NCBI RefSeq assembly: GCF_003814555.1 | Contig: NZ_RKQN01000001.1 | Coordinates: 372,001-436,000, forward strand | Reading direction: 5' to 3' | From: Vulcaniibacterium tengchongense | GTDB lineage: Bacteria; Pseudomonadota; Gammaproteobacteria; Xanthomonadales; Xanthomonadaceae | DNA length: 64,000 nucleotides | Shown here: piece by piece, positions 18,105 through 29,817 of the stretch | Position numbering within the stretch: position 1 is the first letter of the stretch | How the letters are laid out: every line of letters starts with the position of its first letter | The notes under the pieces: generated by a model | The model's database searches: none | Seen by the model: the letters and a program-made list of their open reading frames with translations, nothing else | What the model was told of the DNA's origin: nothing | Position numbers and translations under genes: made by a program

Positions 18105-19400
18105 ATGCAAGTTTCGGTCGAATCGCTCGGCGCCCTCGAACGGCGCATGACCTTCAGCCTTCCGGCGGAGCGCCTGGAGGCCCAGGTCGGCGGCCGCCTG
18201 CGCGAGATCGCGCGGGGCGCCAAGATCAAGGGGTTCCGCCCGGGCAAGGTGCCGGCCAAGGTGATCGAGCAGCGGTTCGGCGCGCAGGTGCGCGCGGAGG
18301 TGCTCGACGGCCTGCTGCGCGAGAGCTTCGGCAACGCGGTGCGCGAGAACGCGCTGCAGATCGCCGGCAGCCCGCGCATCGAGCCGGCGGGCGAGGGCGG
18401 GCTGTCGTACGTGGCGACCTTCGAGGTCGTGCCGGATTTCGGCGAGATCGACGTCTCCAAGCTGCAGGTGGTGCGCCACACCGCCGAGGTCACCGAGGCC
18501 GACATCGATGCGATGATCGAGAACCTGCGCCTGCAGCGGCGCACCTGGAACCCGGTCGAGCGCGCCGCCGCGGTCGGCGACGCGGTCGAGCTCGAGACCT
18601 GGTCGGAGGTCGAGGGCGAGCGCCTGCCGGCCGAGGGCGTCGAGCGTGGCGCCACCGTGATCGGGTCGGGCGCGATGTTCCCGGCGATCGAGGCGGCGCT
18701 GACCGGCATGGCCGCCGGCGAGGAGAAGGCCATCGAGGTCGAGTTCCCCGCCGACTGGCGCGTGCCGCAGTTCGCCGGCAAGAAGGTGCTGGTGCACCTG
18801 AAGGCGACCAAGGTGTCCGAACCGGTGCTGCCCGAGGTCGACGCGGCGTTCATCAAGAGCTTCGGCGTGAAGAGCGGCGAGCTCGAGCAGTTCCGCGCCG
18901 ACATCCGCACCAACCTGCAGCGCGAGCTCAAGGGCGCGCTGATGACCCGCCTGCGCCGCGAGGTCGGCGAGCAGCTGATCGCCGCCTACGCGCACGTCGA
19001 GATGCCGCCGAAGCTGGTCGAGAACGAGGCCCGCGACATGGCCCGCCAGACCATCGAGCAGGCCCGCCGCCAGGGGCGCCAGATCGGCGAGATCCCCGCC
19101 GACGCGCACCTGCCGTTCATGGACGCCGCGCGCAAGCGCGTGCTGGTCGGCCTGCTGGTGGGCGAGATCGCCCGCCGCAACGAGCTCAAGCTGGAGCCGC
19201 GCCGCCTCACCGAGACCCTGAACCTGATCGCCTCGACCTACGAGGAGCCGGAGCAGGTGATCGAGCTGTACCGCAACGATCCGCAGCTGATGGCCGGCCT
19301 GCAGGCGCGGGTGATGGAGGAGCAGGTGATCGACTGGATCGCCGAGCGCGCCCAGCACACCGAACAGCCGCTGTCGTTCAACGAAGCGATCCGGGTGTAA
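18105..19400 (+). CDS. tig: Trigger factor
   Basis: Ribosome-associated folding chaperone with peptidyl-prolyl isomerase activity. The product is 431 residues, the usual length. The ribosome-docking signature GFRPGKVP is at 43-50 in the N-terminal domain, a central FKBP-like PPIase domain runs about 150-245 ([34 protein letters not shown]), and helical arms follow to the end. ATG 18105 has AGGAG six bases upstream; an in-frame upstream ATG lacks such support. It heads the conserved tig-clpP-clpX-lon order. Confidence 0.97.
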   Translation: MQVSVESLGALERRMTFSLPAERLEAQVGGRLREIARGAKIKGFRPGKVPAKVIEQRFGAQVRAEVLDGLLRESFGNAVRENALQIAGSPRIEPAGEGGLSYVATFEVVPDFGEIDVSKLQVVRHTAEVTEADIDAMIENLRLQRRTWNPVERAAAVGDAVELETWSEVEGERLPAEGVERGATVIGSGAMFPAIEAALTGMAAGEEKAIEVEFPADWRVPQFAGKKVLVHLKATKVSEPVLPEVDAAFIKSFGVKSGELEQFRADIRTNLQRELKGALMTRLRREVGEQLIAAYAHVEMPPKLVENEARDMARQTIEQARRQGRQIGEIPADAHLPFMDAARKRVLVGLLVGEIARRNELKLEPRRLTETLNLIASTYEEPEQVIELYRNDPQLMAGLQARVMEEQVIDWIAERAQHTEQPLSFNEAIRV

Positions 19401-19502
19401 GGTCGAGGGCGGAACGGCGCGGGCGCTTGCAGGAACGGGCAAGCGGCAGCGGGCGGCCGGCGCGAATGCCGGGCGCCCGCGCAACGCCCGCCGCTCCGGC
19501 CA

Positions 19503-19530
19503 CTTGCGCTCCGCCCCGGATGCCCCCAAC
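19503..19530 (+). promoter_or_regulatory. Possible sigma-32 promoter of clpP
   Basis: CTTGCGC at 19503-19509 and CCCCAAC at about 19524-19530, 14 bp apart, resemble the heat-shock consensus CTTGAAA / CCCCATNT. The element sits 40 bp before the clpP start. The -10 match is only partial. Confidence 0.45.
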
Positions 19531-19569
19531 TTGCGAACGCCCCAGCCCCACAGACCAGGTGCCGCCCGC

Positions 19570-20196
19570 ATGGACAATCTCACCAAAGCCCTGAACCTCG
19601 TGCCGATGGTGGTCGAGCAGACCAGCCGGGGCGAGCGCGCCTACGACATCTACTCGCGCCTGCTGAAGGAGCGGGTGATCTTCCTGGTCGGCCCTATCGA
19701 CGACCACGTCGCCAACGTGATCGTCGCGCAGATGCTGTTCCTCGAGGCCGAGAACCCCGAGAAGGACATCAATCTGTACATCAACTCGCCGGGCGGCATC
19801 GTCACCGCCGGCCTGGCGATCTACGACACCATGCAGTACATCAAGCCGGACGTGAGCACCATCTGCGTCGGCCAGGCGGCCTCGATGGGCGCGCTGCTGC
19901 TGGCCGCGGGCGCCCAGGGCAAGCGCCTGGCGCTGCCGAACTCGCGGGTGATGATCCACCAGCCGCTCGGCGGCTTCCAGGGCCAGGCCACCGACATCGA
20001 CATCCACGCCCGCGAGATCCTGACCCTGCGTCAGCGCCTCAACGAGATCCTCGCCCGCCACACCGGGCAGGCGCTGGAGACGATCGCCCGCGACACCGAG
20101 CGAGACAACTTCAAGGGCGCCGAGGCGGCGCGCGAGTACGGCCTGGTCGACCAGGTGCTCGAGCGCCGTCCGGAAGAGACGATCCAGCCGACCTGA
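19570..20196 (+). CDS. clpP: ATP-dependent Clp protease proteolytic subunit
   Basis: Serine peptidase that forms the 14-mer degradation chamber used with ClpX (and ClpA). The 208-residue product shows the catalytic triad S105 ([10 protein letters not shown]), H130 ([11 protein letters not shown]) and D179 (DTERDNF), plus the axial handle motif. The N-terminus [17 protein letters not shown] contains the short propeptide region. ATG 19570 is preferred over an upstream frame extension. A hairpin separates it from clpX. Confidence 0.98.
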   Translation: MDNLTKALNLVPMVVEQTSRGERAYDIYSRLLKERVIFLVGPIDDHVANVIVAQMLFLEAENPEKDINLYINSPGGIVTAGLAIYDTMQYIKPDVSTICVGQAASMGALLLAAGAQGKRLALPNSRVMIHQPLGGFQGQATDIDIHAREILTLRQRLNEILARHTGQALETIARDTERDNFKGAEAAREYGLVDQVLERRPEETIQPT

Positions 20197-20254
20197 ACGC
20201 GTTCCGAAAAGACTTCCTGGTCAAATCATTGATCCGGCGGCGATTCCGGGCACC

Positions 20255-20279
20255 CTCCGGCCTGCGGGGCAGGCCGGAG
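20255..20279 (+). terminator. Hairpin after clpP
   Basis: An 11-bp perfect stem, CTCCGGCCTGC and its complement, with a GGG loop, located 58 bp after the clpP stop. The downstream TGTTATT is only weakly T-rich, so partial readthrough into clpX is likely. Confidence 0.6.
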
Positions 20280-20360
20280 CGCTGTGTTATTCTCGGGCCG
20301 CACCGCTGAACGCGTCCGGCTCGGGCGGGTTCAAGACATGAGCACCATTTGGGCACAAGC

Positions 20361-21647
20361 ATGAGCGACGACCGACAGGGCCGCAGCACCGGCGACAGCA
20401 ACAAGATTCTCTACTGCTCGTTCTGCGGGAAAAGCCAGCACGAAGTCCGCAAGCTGATCGCGGGCCCGAGCGTATTCATCTGCGACGAATGCGTCGAGCT
20501 GTGCAACGACATCATCCGCGAGGAGCTGGAGGAGAAGGCGCAGGCTTCGCGCAGCCACCTGCCCAAGCCCAAGGAGATCCTCGAGGTCCTGGACCAGTAC
20601 GTGATCGGCCAGCAGCGCGCCAAGCGCACGCTCGCCGTGGCGGTGTACAACCACTACAAGCGGATCGAGAGCCGGCAGAAGAACGACGACGTCGAGCTGG
20701 CCAAGTCGAACATCCTGCTGGTCGGCCCGACCGGCTCGGGCAAGACGCTGCTGGCGGAGACGCTGGCGCGCCTGCTCAACGTGCCGTTCACGATCGCCGA
20801 CGCCACCACGCTGACCGAAGCCGGCTACGTCGGCGAGGACGTGGAGAACATCATCCAGAAGCTGCTGCAGAAGTGCGACTACGACGTCGAGAAGGCGCAG
20901 CAGGGCATCGTCTACATCGACGAGATCGACAAGATCTCGCGCAAGAGCGACAACCCGTCGATCACCCGCGACGTGTCCGGCGAAGGCGTGCAGCAGGCGC
21001 TGCTGAAGCTGATCGAGGGCACGGTGGCCTCGGTGCCGCCGCAGGGCGGGCGCAAGCATCCGCAGCAGGAGTTCCTGCAGGTCGACACCCGCAACATCCT
21101 GTTCATCGTCGGCGGCGCGTTCGCCGGCCTGGACAAGATCATCCAGCAGCGTTCGACCGAAGCCGGCGGCATCGGCTTCGGCGCCAAGGTCAAGAGCGCG
21201 CAGCGCAAGACCGACGTCGGCAAGATCCTGGCCGAGGTGGAGCCTGAGGACCTGATCAAGTTCGGCCTGATCCCCGAGTTCGTCGGCCGCCTGCCGGTGG
21301 TCGCCACGCTCGAGGAGCTGGACGAGGCGGCGCTGGTGAAGATCCTGACCGAGCCGAAGAACGCGATCACCAAGCAGTTCAAGAAACTGTTCGAGATGGA
21401 GGGCGTGGAACTGGAGTTCCGCCCCGACGCGCTGACCGCGATCGCGCGCAAGGCGCTCAAGCGCAAGACCGGCGCCCGCGGCCTGCGCACCATCGTCGAG
21501 GCGGTGCTGCTGGACACCATGTACGAGCTGCCTTCGCTGGAGAACGTGAGCAAGGTGGTGGTGGACGAGTCGGTGATCGAGCACAAGAGCGAGCCGTACC
21601 TGATCTACCAGACCCCGCCCGCCCCGAAGGTCGCCTCGGCCGACTGA
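20361..21647 (+). CDS. clpX: ATP-dependent Clp protease ATP-binding subunit ClpX
   Basis: AAA+ unfoldase that recognises tagged substrates and feeds ClpP. The 428-residue product has the N-terminal zinc-binding domain with C19, C22, C41 and C44, Walker A GPTGSGKT at about 122-129, Walker [10 protein letters not shown], and the ClpP-docking IGF-type loop in the region [12 protein letters not shown] 20361 ([11 protein letters not shown]) is the conserved start; a TTG four codons upstream is ignored. Confidence 0.98.
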   Translation: MSDDRQGRSTGDSNKILYCSFCGKSQHEVRKLIAGPSVFICDECVELCNDIIREELEEKAQASRSHLPKPKEILEVLDQYVIGQQRAKRTLAVAVYNHYKRIESRQKNDDVELAKSNILLVGPTGSGKTLLAETLARLLNVPFTIADATTLTEAGYVGEDVENIIQKLLQKCDYDVEKAQQGIVYIDEIDKISRKSDNPSITRDVSGEGVQQALLKLIEGTVASVPPQGGRKHPQQEFLQVDTRNILFIVGGAFAGLDKIIQQRSTEAGGIGFGAKVKSAQRKTDVGKILAEVEPEDLIKFGLIPEFVGRLPVVATLEELDEAALVKILTEPKNAITKQFKKLFEMEGVELEFRPDALTAIARKALKRKTGARGLRTIVEAVLLDTMYELPSLENVSKVVVDESVIEHKSEPYLIYQTPPAPKVASAD

Positions 21648-21712
21648 GCCGACCCGGCAGTCCGTCACGCTTCGGCCTAAGTGGCTGAAGCGCAAGCGCT
21701 TAATGAACGTTT

Positions 21713-21737
21713 AGCGGCCCGCCTCGCGCGGGCCGCT
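21713..21737 (+). terminator. Hairpin after clpX
   Basis: 10-bp stem AGCGGCCCGC/GCGGGCCGCT with a 5-nt loop, followed by TGCATCTT. Its right arm overlaps the -35 element of the lon promoter. Confidence 0.6.
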
Positions 21738-21764
21738 TGCATCTTGTCGCGCAGGTCCCCATAA
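21736..21764 (+). promoter_or_regulatory. Sigma-32 type heat-shock promoter of lon
   Basis: CTTGCAT at 21736-21742, a 14-bp spacer, and CCCCATAA at 21757-21764. This is close to the RpoH consensus CTTGAAA-N11-16-CCCCATNT and lies 77 bp before the lon start codon, where heat-shock control is expected. Confidence 0.75.
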
Positions 21765-21841
21765 CCGTCGCCAGGGCCCCGCGCCGGGCCGACGCCTTCG
21801 GACCCGCGCGCGGTCCGCACCCCGCTTCACCGGAGTTCCCC

Positions 21842-24271
<2,430 letters not shown>

Positions 24272-24335
24272 CGGCGCGGTCGGTCGCGGGCGAGCGCGAA
24301 GGCGCTGCAAGGCCCGTCGTTGCAGGCTTTCGCGC

Positions 24336-24364
24336 TTGCAGCCCCCAAATACCGCTGGTATAAC
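24336..24364 (+). promoter_or_regulatory. Sigma-70 promoter of hupB
   Basis: TTGCAG at 24336-24341 and TATAAC at 24359-24364 with an ideal 17-bp spacer, about 130 bp before the hupB start. The long leader between them has no other gene. Confidence 0.8.
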
Positions 24365-24495
24365 GACGGCGACCGCGCGGAACCCCTGAAAATCAGGGCT
24401 CCGCGCGGATAGTCGATCGGAAGGGGGCTGCCGCGCGCTGGTTCTCCACCGGTTATCAAACATGCGGCAACAATCCGCACAGGGAGTCAAATCGA

Positions 24496-24768
24496 ATGAA
24501 TAAGGCTGAGTTTGTTGGTGCCGTCGCCGAGGCCGCCGAGCTGTCCAAGACCGACGCCGCCAACGCGGTCGACGCCGTGATCAGCGTGATCACCAAGGCG
24601 CTGAAGAAGGGCGACTCGGTGACGCTGGTCGGCTTCGGCACCTTCGAGGTGCGCAAGCGCGCCGCCCGCCAGGGCCGCAACCCCAAGACCGGCGAGACCA
24701 TCAAGATCAAGGCCTCGAAGAACCCGTCGTTCAAGGCTGGCAAGGCGCTGAAGGATGCCGTAAACTAA
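24496..24768 (+). CDS. hupB: DNA-binding protein HU, beta-type
   Basis: Small nucleoid-associated protein that bends DNA. The 90-residue product has the complete HU fold, [18 protein letters not shown] at the N-terminus, the [24 protein letters not shown]-clasp region (proline-tipped beta arm RNP) and the C-terminal helix [18 protein letters not shown] lies upstream of ATG 24496. It is in the conserved place after lon. Confidence 0.97.
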   Translation: MNKAEFVGAVAEAAELSKTDAANAVDAVISVITKALKKGDSVTLVGFGTFEVRKRAARQGRNPKTGETIKIKASKNPSFKAGKALKDAVN

Positions 24769-24776
24769 CGCCCGCC

Positions 24777-24796
24777 GCCGACGCCCCGGCGTCGGC
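24777..24796 (+). terminator. Hairpin after hupB
   Basis: 8-9-bp stem GCCGACGC/GCGTCGGC immediately after the hupB stop, without a T-run. It lies 10 bp before tRNA-Val, so hupB and the tRNA may be cotranscribed and processed. Confidence 0.5.
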
Positions 24797-24806
24797 ACCG
24801 CAAAGC

Positions 24807-24881
24807 GGGTGCTTAGCTCAGCGGTAGAGCGTCTCCCTTACAAGGAGAGGGTCGGGGGTTCGAAACCCTCAGCACCCACCA
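24807..24881 (+). tRNA. tRNA-Val (UAC)
   Basis: 75 nt. Acceptor GGGTGCT pairs with AGCACCC, the anticodon is TAC in stem CTCCC/GGGAG-like arms, and CCA is encoded. Confidence 0.96.
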
Positions 24882-24980
24882 GATTCAGGTCCCTCTACCA
24901 GAGCCCGTACGCTGCGGCGTGCGGACGTTCCGAAGAGACCGGACGAGGTTTCGCGGAAGCGCAAGTGGGTTTCGAAGTGC

Positions 24981-25057
24981 GGAGTGGTAGTTCAGTCGGT
25001 TAGAATGCTGGCCTGTCACGCCGGAGGTCGCGGGTTCGAGTCCCGTCCACTCCGCCA
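24981..25057 (+). tRNA. tRNA-Asp (GUC), copy 1
   Basis: 77 nt. Acceptor GGAGTGG pairs with CCACTCC, the anticodon is GTC, the T-loop is TTCGAGT, and CCA is encoded. It differs from copy 2 only by one acceptor base pair. Confidence 0.97.
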
Positions 25058-25065
25058 GTAACGCC

Positions 25066-25094
25066 AAGGGCGCCGGAAACGGCGCCTTTGTTTT
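25066..25094 (+). terminator. Terminator after tRNA-Asp copy 1
   Basis: 10-bp stem AAGGGCGCCG/CGGCGCCTTT (one G-U pair) with a GAAA tetraloop, then GTTTT. Confidence 0.9.
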
Positions 25095-25176
25095 CGACGG
25101 TCGCGCCGTCGCGCCGCAGCGCGCGCCGGATGCGAGGCGCCGAAGGCGCAAGCAGCGGTTGTGCAAGTACGAAAAC

Positions 25177-25253
25177 GGAGCGGTAGTTCAGTCGGTTAGA
25201 ATGCTGGCCTGTCACGCCGGAGGTCGCGGGTTCGAGTCCCGTCCGCTCCGCCA
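25177..25253 (+). tRNA. tRNA-Asp (GUC), copy 2
   Basis: 77 nt. Acceptor GGAGCGG pairs with CCGCTCC, the anticodon is GTC, and CCA is encoded. The body is identical to copy 1. Confidence 0.97.
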
Positions 25254-25262
25254 CTGTTCGAG

Positions 25263-25288
25263 AGCCCGCCGCAAGGCGGGCTTTTTTG
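25263..25288 (+). terminator. Terminator after tRNA-Asp copy 2
   Basis: 8-bp stem AGCCCGCC/GGCGGGCT with a GCAA tetraloop, followed by six T. Confidence 0.95.
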
Positions 25289-25665
25289 TGGCCGGCGCGG
25301 CGCGCGCGTCCCGGCGGCGTCGCGCGAGGCGGCGGCGGAATGCCCGCGATCGCTTGCGTCGCTCCCGGGCCGCCTGGTGGCGTGAAGATCCAGCCGCGGC
25401 CCGGAAACCGGGACGCGACGCCGGGATCCCGGAACCCGGCGGCGCCCGCGGAAAGCGCGAGAATCGGCGTGGCGGCGAATCGCACCGGGCGGAAACGTCA
25501 TCGTGCCGAATGCGGGGCCATGCCGGCGTGGTTTTTCGCAGTGCAGCATGTCCTTCCCGCGATCGCTGGTAGAGTTGTCCCGTCTCCCGGACCCGCCCGA
25601 TCGCGAACCGCCACGATGAACCCGAGTGCCGCCCTCACCAGCGAGCCTTTTTTTTGCGGCTCGAC

Positions 25666-25679
25666 TGTTAGCGCTACCA
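25666..25679 (+). promoter_or_regulatory. XylR box before xylB-xylA
   Basis: TGTTAGCGCTACCA. Its reverse complement, TGGTAGCGCTAACA, is identical to the xyl-box described for the XylR regulon of Xanthomonas. It lies 22 bp before the xylB start, so bound repressor would block the promoter or its clearance. Confidence 0.88.
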
Positions 25680-25701
25680 TTGCGTTTCCGGGAGCGCGCG
25701 C

Positions 25702-27192
25702 ATGAGCCTGGTCGTCGGCCTGGACGTCGGCACGCAGAGCGTCAAGCTGCTGGCCTACGACGCGGATGCGGCGCAGGTGGCCGCGCTGCACGGTCAGCCG
25801 CTGGAGCTGGTCGCGCGCGACGACGGCACGCGCGAACAGGAAGCGCAGTGGTGGATCGAGGCGATCCGCGCCTGTTTCGCCCGGCTCGATCCGGCGCTGC
25901 GCGCGCGTGTGACCGCGATCGGCGTGTCCGGGCAACAGCACGGCTTCGTGCCGCTGGACGCGGCCGGGCGGGTGCTGGCGCCGGTGAAGCTGTGGTGCGA
26001 CACCAGCACCCAGCGCGAATGCGACGAGATCATGCAGGCGCTGGGCGGCGAATCCGCCTGCGTCGAAGCGGCGGGCAATCCGATCCTCGCCGGTTACACC
26101 GCGTCGAAGCTGGCCTGGCTGCGCAAGCATAGGCCCGAGGCGTACCGCGGCCTCGCCACCGTGCTGCTGCCGCACGACTACGTGAACTTCTGGCTGACCG
26201 GCGAACGCTGGATGGAGTGCGGCGACGCCTCCGGTACCGGTTGGTTCGACGTGCGCCGCCGTGCCTGGTCGCCGCAGGTGCTGCGCGCGATCGATCCCGA
26301 GCGCGACCTGGGCCGCTGCCTGCCGCCGCTGGCGGACGCGGGCGCGACGTTCCCGCTGGCGCCCGCGATCGCCGACGAACTCGGCTTGCCGCGCACGGTG
26401 CGGGTGTCGGTCGGCGGCGGCGACAACATGATGGCGGCGATCGGCACCGGCAACGTCGTGCCGGGGCGGCTGACGATGAGCCTGGGCACGTCGGGCACGC
26501 TGTTCGCGTTCGCCGACCGGCCGGTGGTCGACCCGCAGGCCGGCTGGGCCGCGTTCTGCGCCTCTTCCGACGGCTGGCTGCCGCTGATCTGCACGATGAA
26601 CTGCACGGTGGCGACCGAGCTCGCGGCGCGGCTGTTCGGCCTCAAGGCGCAGGACGCCGAGGCGCTGCTCGCGCAGACCGCGCCGGGCGCCGGTGGCGTG
26701 CTGCTGCTGCCGTTCTTCAACGGCGAGCGCACGCCGAACCTGCCCGGGGGCCGCGGCGCGCTGTTCGGGCTCGACCCGTTGAACACGGCGCCGGCCAACG
26801 TCTACCGCGCGGCGATGGAAGGCGCCACCTACAGCCTGCGCCACGGCTACGACGCGTTCGTCGCGGCCGGCCTGCGCTTCGAACGGATCTGCCTGACCGG
26901 CGGCGGCAGCAACAGCCCGGCGTGGCGGCAGATGGTCGCCGACGTGTTCGAGCTTCCGGTCGAAGTGCCGGAGCAGAGCGAGGGTGCCGCCTTCGGCGCC
27001 GCGCTGCAGGCGCTGTGGGCATCGCAGCGCGCGCGCGGCGGCGCGAGCCTCGCCGAGCTGGCGCAGGCGCACGTGCGCATGCGCGCCGACCGCGCGGCGG
27101 CGCCGGATCCGGAGCGCGCCGCCGCCTACCGCATCCACTATCGGCGTTTCCTGCGCCACCTCGATGCCGTCCGTCCGCTCTACGCGGCCTGA
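25702..27192 (+). CDS. xylB: Xylulokinase
   Basis: FGGY-family sugar kinase that phosphorylates D-xylulose to xylulose 5-phosphate for the pentose phosphate pathway. The 496-residue product has N-terminal VVGLDVGTQSVKLLAYD, the xylulokinase motif SGQQHGFVPLD, and the catalytic base D241 in VGGGDNMMAAIG, with the FGGY signature LTGGGSNSPAWRQMVADVF near the C-terminus. ATG 25702 (MSLVVGLD) follows a GGGAG. xylA follows 37 bp later, so the two form one unit under the XylR box. Confidence 0.96.
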   Translation: MSLVVGLDVGTQSVKLLAYDADAAQVAALHGQPLELVARDDGTREQEAQWWIEAIRACFARLDPALRARVTAIGVSGQQHGFVPLDAAGRVLAPVKLWCDTSTQRECDEIMQALGGESACVEAAGNPILAGYTASKLAWLRKHRPEAYRGLATVLLPHDYVNFWLTGERWMECGDASGTGWFDVRRRAWSPQVLRAIDPERDLGRCLPPLADAGATFPLAPAIADELGLPRTVRVSVGGGDNMMAAIGTGNVVPGRLTMSLGTSGTLFAFADRPVVDPQAGWAAFCASSDGWLPLICTMNCTVATELAARLFGLKAQDAEALLAQTAPGAGGVLLLPFFNGERTPNLPGGRGALFGLDPLNTAPANVYRAAMEGATYSLRHGYDAFVAAGLRFERICLTGGGSNSPAWRQMVADVFELPVEVPEQSEGAAFGAALQALWASQRARGGASLAELAQAHVRMRADRAAAPDPERAAAYRIHYRRFLRHLDAVRPLYAA

Positions 27193-27229
27193 CCGGCGCC
27201 CCCACTGAGCCATCGAAAAAGAGACCGCA

Positions 27230-28564
27230 ATGAGCCAGAACTACTTCATCGGCGCGAAGGAATACTTCCCCGGCATCGGCCGGATCCCGTTCGAGGGGCG
27301 CGACTCGGACAACCCGCTCGCGTTCAAGGTCTACGACGCGAACCGGAGGATCGGCGACAAGACGATGGCCGAGCACCTGCGCTTCGCGGTGTGTTACTGG
27401 CATACGTTCACCAACGCCGGCCACGACCCGTTCGGCCCGGGCACCCGGCGTTTCCCCTGGGAGGCGGGTTCGCCGATGAAGACCTGCGAGGCCAAGGTCG
27501 ACGCCGCGTTCGAGTTCTTCACCAAGCTGGGCGTGCCGTACTACTGCTTCCACGACGTCGACCTGGCGCCGGACGCCGACGACATCGGCGAGTACGAGAA
27601 GAACCTCAAGCGCATGGTGGCGCTGGCCAAGGAGCGCCAGCAGGCCACCGGGGTGAAGCTGCTGTGGGGCACGGCGAACCTGTTCTCGCACCCGCGCTAC
27701 ATGAACGGCGCGGCGACCAACCCCGACTTCGCGGTGGTGGCGCGCGCGGCGGTGCAGGTGAAGGCGGCGCTGGAAGCGACGGTGGAGCTGGGCGGCGAGC
27801 ACTACGTGTTCTGGGGCGGCCGCGAAGGCTACGCCAGCCTGCACAACACCGACATGAAGCGCGAGCTGGCGCATTTCGCGCGCTTCCTGACGATGGCGCG
27901 CGACTACGGCCGCAGCATCGGCTTCAAGGGCTATTACCTGATCGAGCCCAAGCCGATGGAGCCGATGAAGCACCAGTACGACTTCGACAGCGCCACCGTC
28001 GCCGGCTTCCTCAAGGCGCACGGCCTCGAGAAGGACTTCAAGCTCAACATCGAGGCCAACCACGCCACGCTGTCGGGCCATACCTTCGAGCACGACCTGC
28101 AGGTCGCCTCCGACCACGGCCTGCTGGGCAGCATCGACGCCAACCGCGGCAACCCGCAGAACGGCTGGGACACCGACCAGTTCCCGACCGACCTCTACGA
28201 CACCGTCGGCGCGATGATGGTGGTGCTGCGCCAGGGCGGCCTGGTCGGCGGCCTGAACTTCGACGCCAAGCCGCGCCGCGAGTCCACCGACATGGAGGAC
28301 CTGTTCCTCGCCCACATCGGCGGCATGGACGCGTTCGCCCGCGGCCTGGAAGTGGCGCACGCCCTGCTCAACGATTCGCCGTGGGAACAGTGGCGCAAGC
28401 AGCGCTACGCCAGCTTCGACAGCGGCGCGGGCAAGGATTTCGCCGACGGCAAGCTGTCGCTGGCCGACCTGCATGCGCTGGCGCTGCGAAACGGCGAGCC
28501 GAAGCAGATCAGCGGCAAGCAGGAGCGCTACGAGAACCTGCTCAACCAGTACCTGCTGCGTTGA
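27230..28564 (+). CDS. xylA: Xylose isomerase
   Basis: Metal-dependent aldose-ketose isomerase converting D-xylose to D-xylulose. The 444-residue length fits the class II enzymes. Visible active-site elements are H108 and the nearby aspartate in [11 protein letters not shown], the metal-ligand stretches [13 protein letters not shown] and [18 protein letters not shown], and [25 protein letters not shown] lies 6-8 bases before ATG 27230. It converges with xylR across a long interrupted hairpin. Confidence 0.98.
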   Translation: MSQNYFIGAKEYFPGIGRIPFEGRDSDNPLAFKVYDANRRIGDKTMAEHLRFAVCYWHTFTNAGHDPFGPGTRRFPWEAGSPMKTCEAKVDAAFEFFTKLGVPYYCFHDVDLAPDADDIGEYEKNLKRMVALAKERQQATGVKLLWGTANLFSHPRYMNGAATNPDFAVVARAAVQVKAALEATVELGGEHYVFWGGREGYASLHNTDMKRELAHFARFLTMARDYGRSIGFKGYYLIEPKPMEPMKHQYDFDSATVAGFLKAHGLEKDFKLNIEANHATLSGHTFEHDLQVASDHGLLGSIDANRGNPQNGWDTDQFPTDLYDTVGAMMVVLRQGGLVGGLNFDAKPRRESTDMEDLFLAHIGGMDAFARGLEVAHALLNDSPWEQWRKQRYASFDSGAGKDFADGKLSLADLHALALRNGEPKQISGKQERYENLLNQYLLR

Positions 28565-28570
28565 TGCGGC

Positions 28571-28608
28571 GAGGCCGGGGCGCGGAGCGCCGCGCTCCCG
28601 GCGGCCTC
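28571..28608. terminator. Interrupted hairpin between converging xylA and xylR
   Basis: Outer arms GAGGCCG (28571-28577) and CGGCCTC (28602-28608) and inner arms GGAGCG/CGCTCC form one long symmetric structure that fills the 42-bp gap and touches the xylR stop. It could end transcription from both sides, although it has no T-run. Confidence 0.5.
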
Positions 28609-29668
28609 ATCTGGCGGCGGCCGGCGGCGCGACCGAATCGCGCCTGATCAACTGATGCGCCACGACATGATCGACCACCACCCGAGTCTCGCGATCCTTG
28701 CGCCGGATGTTGCGCAGCAGGATGTCGATCGCGGCATCGGCCATCGAGGCGATCGGCTGGCGGATCGTGGTGAGCTCGGGCCAGACGGTCGTCGCCGCGG
28801 AGGTGTCGTCGAAGCCGACCACCGACAGGTCACCGGGCACGTCGAGCCCGCGGCGGTGCGCCACCGAGACCACGGCTGCGGCCATGTCGTCGTTGGCGGC
28901 GACGATCGCGGTCGGCGCCTGGCGGCGGGCGAGCAGCTTCTCCGCGGCCTCGAGCCCGGAGCGGTAGGTGAAGTAGCCCTGCTGCGCGAGGACGTTGTCC
29001 GGGGCGATGCCGGCTTCGCGCAGCGCCGCCTGGAACCCTTCGAAGCGGCGCGCGCTCGCGGTCTGGTTCGGGTGGCCCTTGATGTAGCCGATGCGCTGGT
29101 GGCCCAGGCCGATCAGGTGCTCGGTGATCTCGCGGCTGGCCTTGAAGTCGTCGATGCGCACGTGCGAGATGGACTCGTCGAAGCGGCCCGATGCGAGCGC
29201 CACGACCGGGATGCCGTCGCCGACCAGTTCCGAGATCACCGCCTTGGATTCGCACAGCGGCGGCGGCAGCACCACGCCGGCCACGCTCTTGGCCAGCGCG
29301 CGCGCGGCGCCGCGTTCGGCCTTGGCGTCGAGGTTCTCCCAGGAATCGATGACCAGCTGCGCGCCGGTGCGGGCGGTGCCGCGCAGCGCGCCGACCAGCA
29401 ATTCGCTCAGGTAGGCCGAGCTCGGGTTGGTGTAGATCAGGGCGATGCGTGTGCCCTGCGCCGCGGCCAGCGCGCGCGCCGCGAGGTTCGGCGTGTAGCC
29501 CAGTTCGCGCACCGCGCGCATCACGCGCTCGCGGGTGGACTCGCGGACGTTGCCGTTGCCGTTGACCACGCGCGACACGGTCATCGGCGACACGTTGGCC
29601 AGCGTGGCCACTTCGTGGATGGTGACGGCCTGGCCCTTGCGGCCGGTGGATTTCCTGGTTGGGGTCAT
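28607..29668 (-). CDS. xylR: LacI-family repressor of the xylan/xylose regulon (XylR)
   Basis: Transcription repressor of 353 residues. The N-terminal helix-turn-helix ([22 protein letters not shown] at about 16-37, given in outline) and hinge helix NLAARALA are followed by a periplasmic-binding-protein-like sensor domain ([20 protein letters not shown] to the end). It lies between the xylose and glucuronoxylan genes, and palindromes of the LacI-type form TGKTAnCGnTAnCA occur before the surrounding units, one of them in its own promoter region (29763). The inducer, probably xylose or a xylan fragment product, cannot be read from sequence. A TTAACA/TATCCG pair at 29763-29768 and 29741-29746 could be its promoter, overlapping the operator. 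Confidence 0.92.
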   Translation of the reverse strand: MTPTRKSTGRKGQAVTIHEVATLANVSPMTVSRVVNGNGNVRESTRERVMRAVRELGYTPNLAARALAAAQGTRIALIYTNPSSAYLSELLVGALRGTARTGAQLVIDSWENLDAKAERGAARALAKSVAGVVLPPPLCESKAVISELVGDGIPVVALASGRFDESISHVRIDDFKASREITEHLIGLGHQRIGYIKGHPNQTASARRFEGFQAALREAGIAPDNVLAQQGYFTYRSGLEAAEKLLARRQAPTAIVAANDDMAAAVVSVAHRRGLDVPGDLSVVGFDDTSAATTVWPELTTIRQPIASMADAAIDILLRNIRRKDRETRVVVDHVVAHQLIRRDSVAPPAAAR

Positions 29669-29762
29669 GGTCCGTTCCTGGATCAGTCAGCGGCCGCGGG
29701 CGCGGAGCGCGATCGGAGCATGATGCGCGCTTTCTCCGGCCGGATAAAAACCGCTCGCTTCA

Positions 29763-29776
29763 TGTTAACGGTAACA
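29763..29776. promoter_or_regulatory. XylR box between xylR and the GH67 operon
   Basis: TGTTAACGGTAACA. It keeps the outer TGTTA/TAACA arms of the XylR palindrome as a perfect pair, but the central four bases are ACGG instead of GCGC. It lies 95 bp from the xylR start and 42 bp before the GH67 start, so one site may control both directions. Confidence 0.75.
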
Positions 29777-29817
29777 GTCCCGGCCGGCGAACCCGCTGCC
29801 GGCCGGCGGAGGGGTGG

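Larger units (their letters stand above)
25254..25701. other. Intergenic region before xylB
   Basis: 448 bp with no convincing gene. It contains the tRNA-Asp terminator, an 8-base T-tract at 25648-25655 flanked by a 6-bp inverted repeat (CGAGCC/GGCTCG), and the XylR box at 25666. A TTTGCG at 25653 and TACCAT at 25675 could be the -35 and -10 boxes of xylB, which would put the operator across the spacer and -10. Confidence 0.6.

Noticed and set aside
20349-20360. TTG start for clpX four codons upstream of ATG
   Set aside because: The MSDDRQG start is the family standard, and the upstream codons add nothing conserved.
24981-25253. Direct repeat of a mobile element
   Set aside because: The repeat is explained by two complete tRNA-Asp genes.
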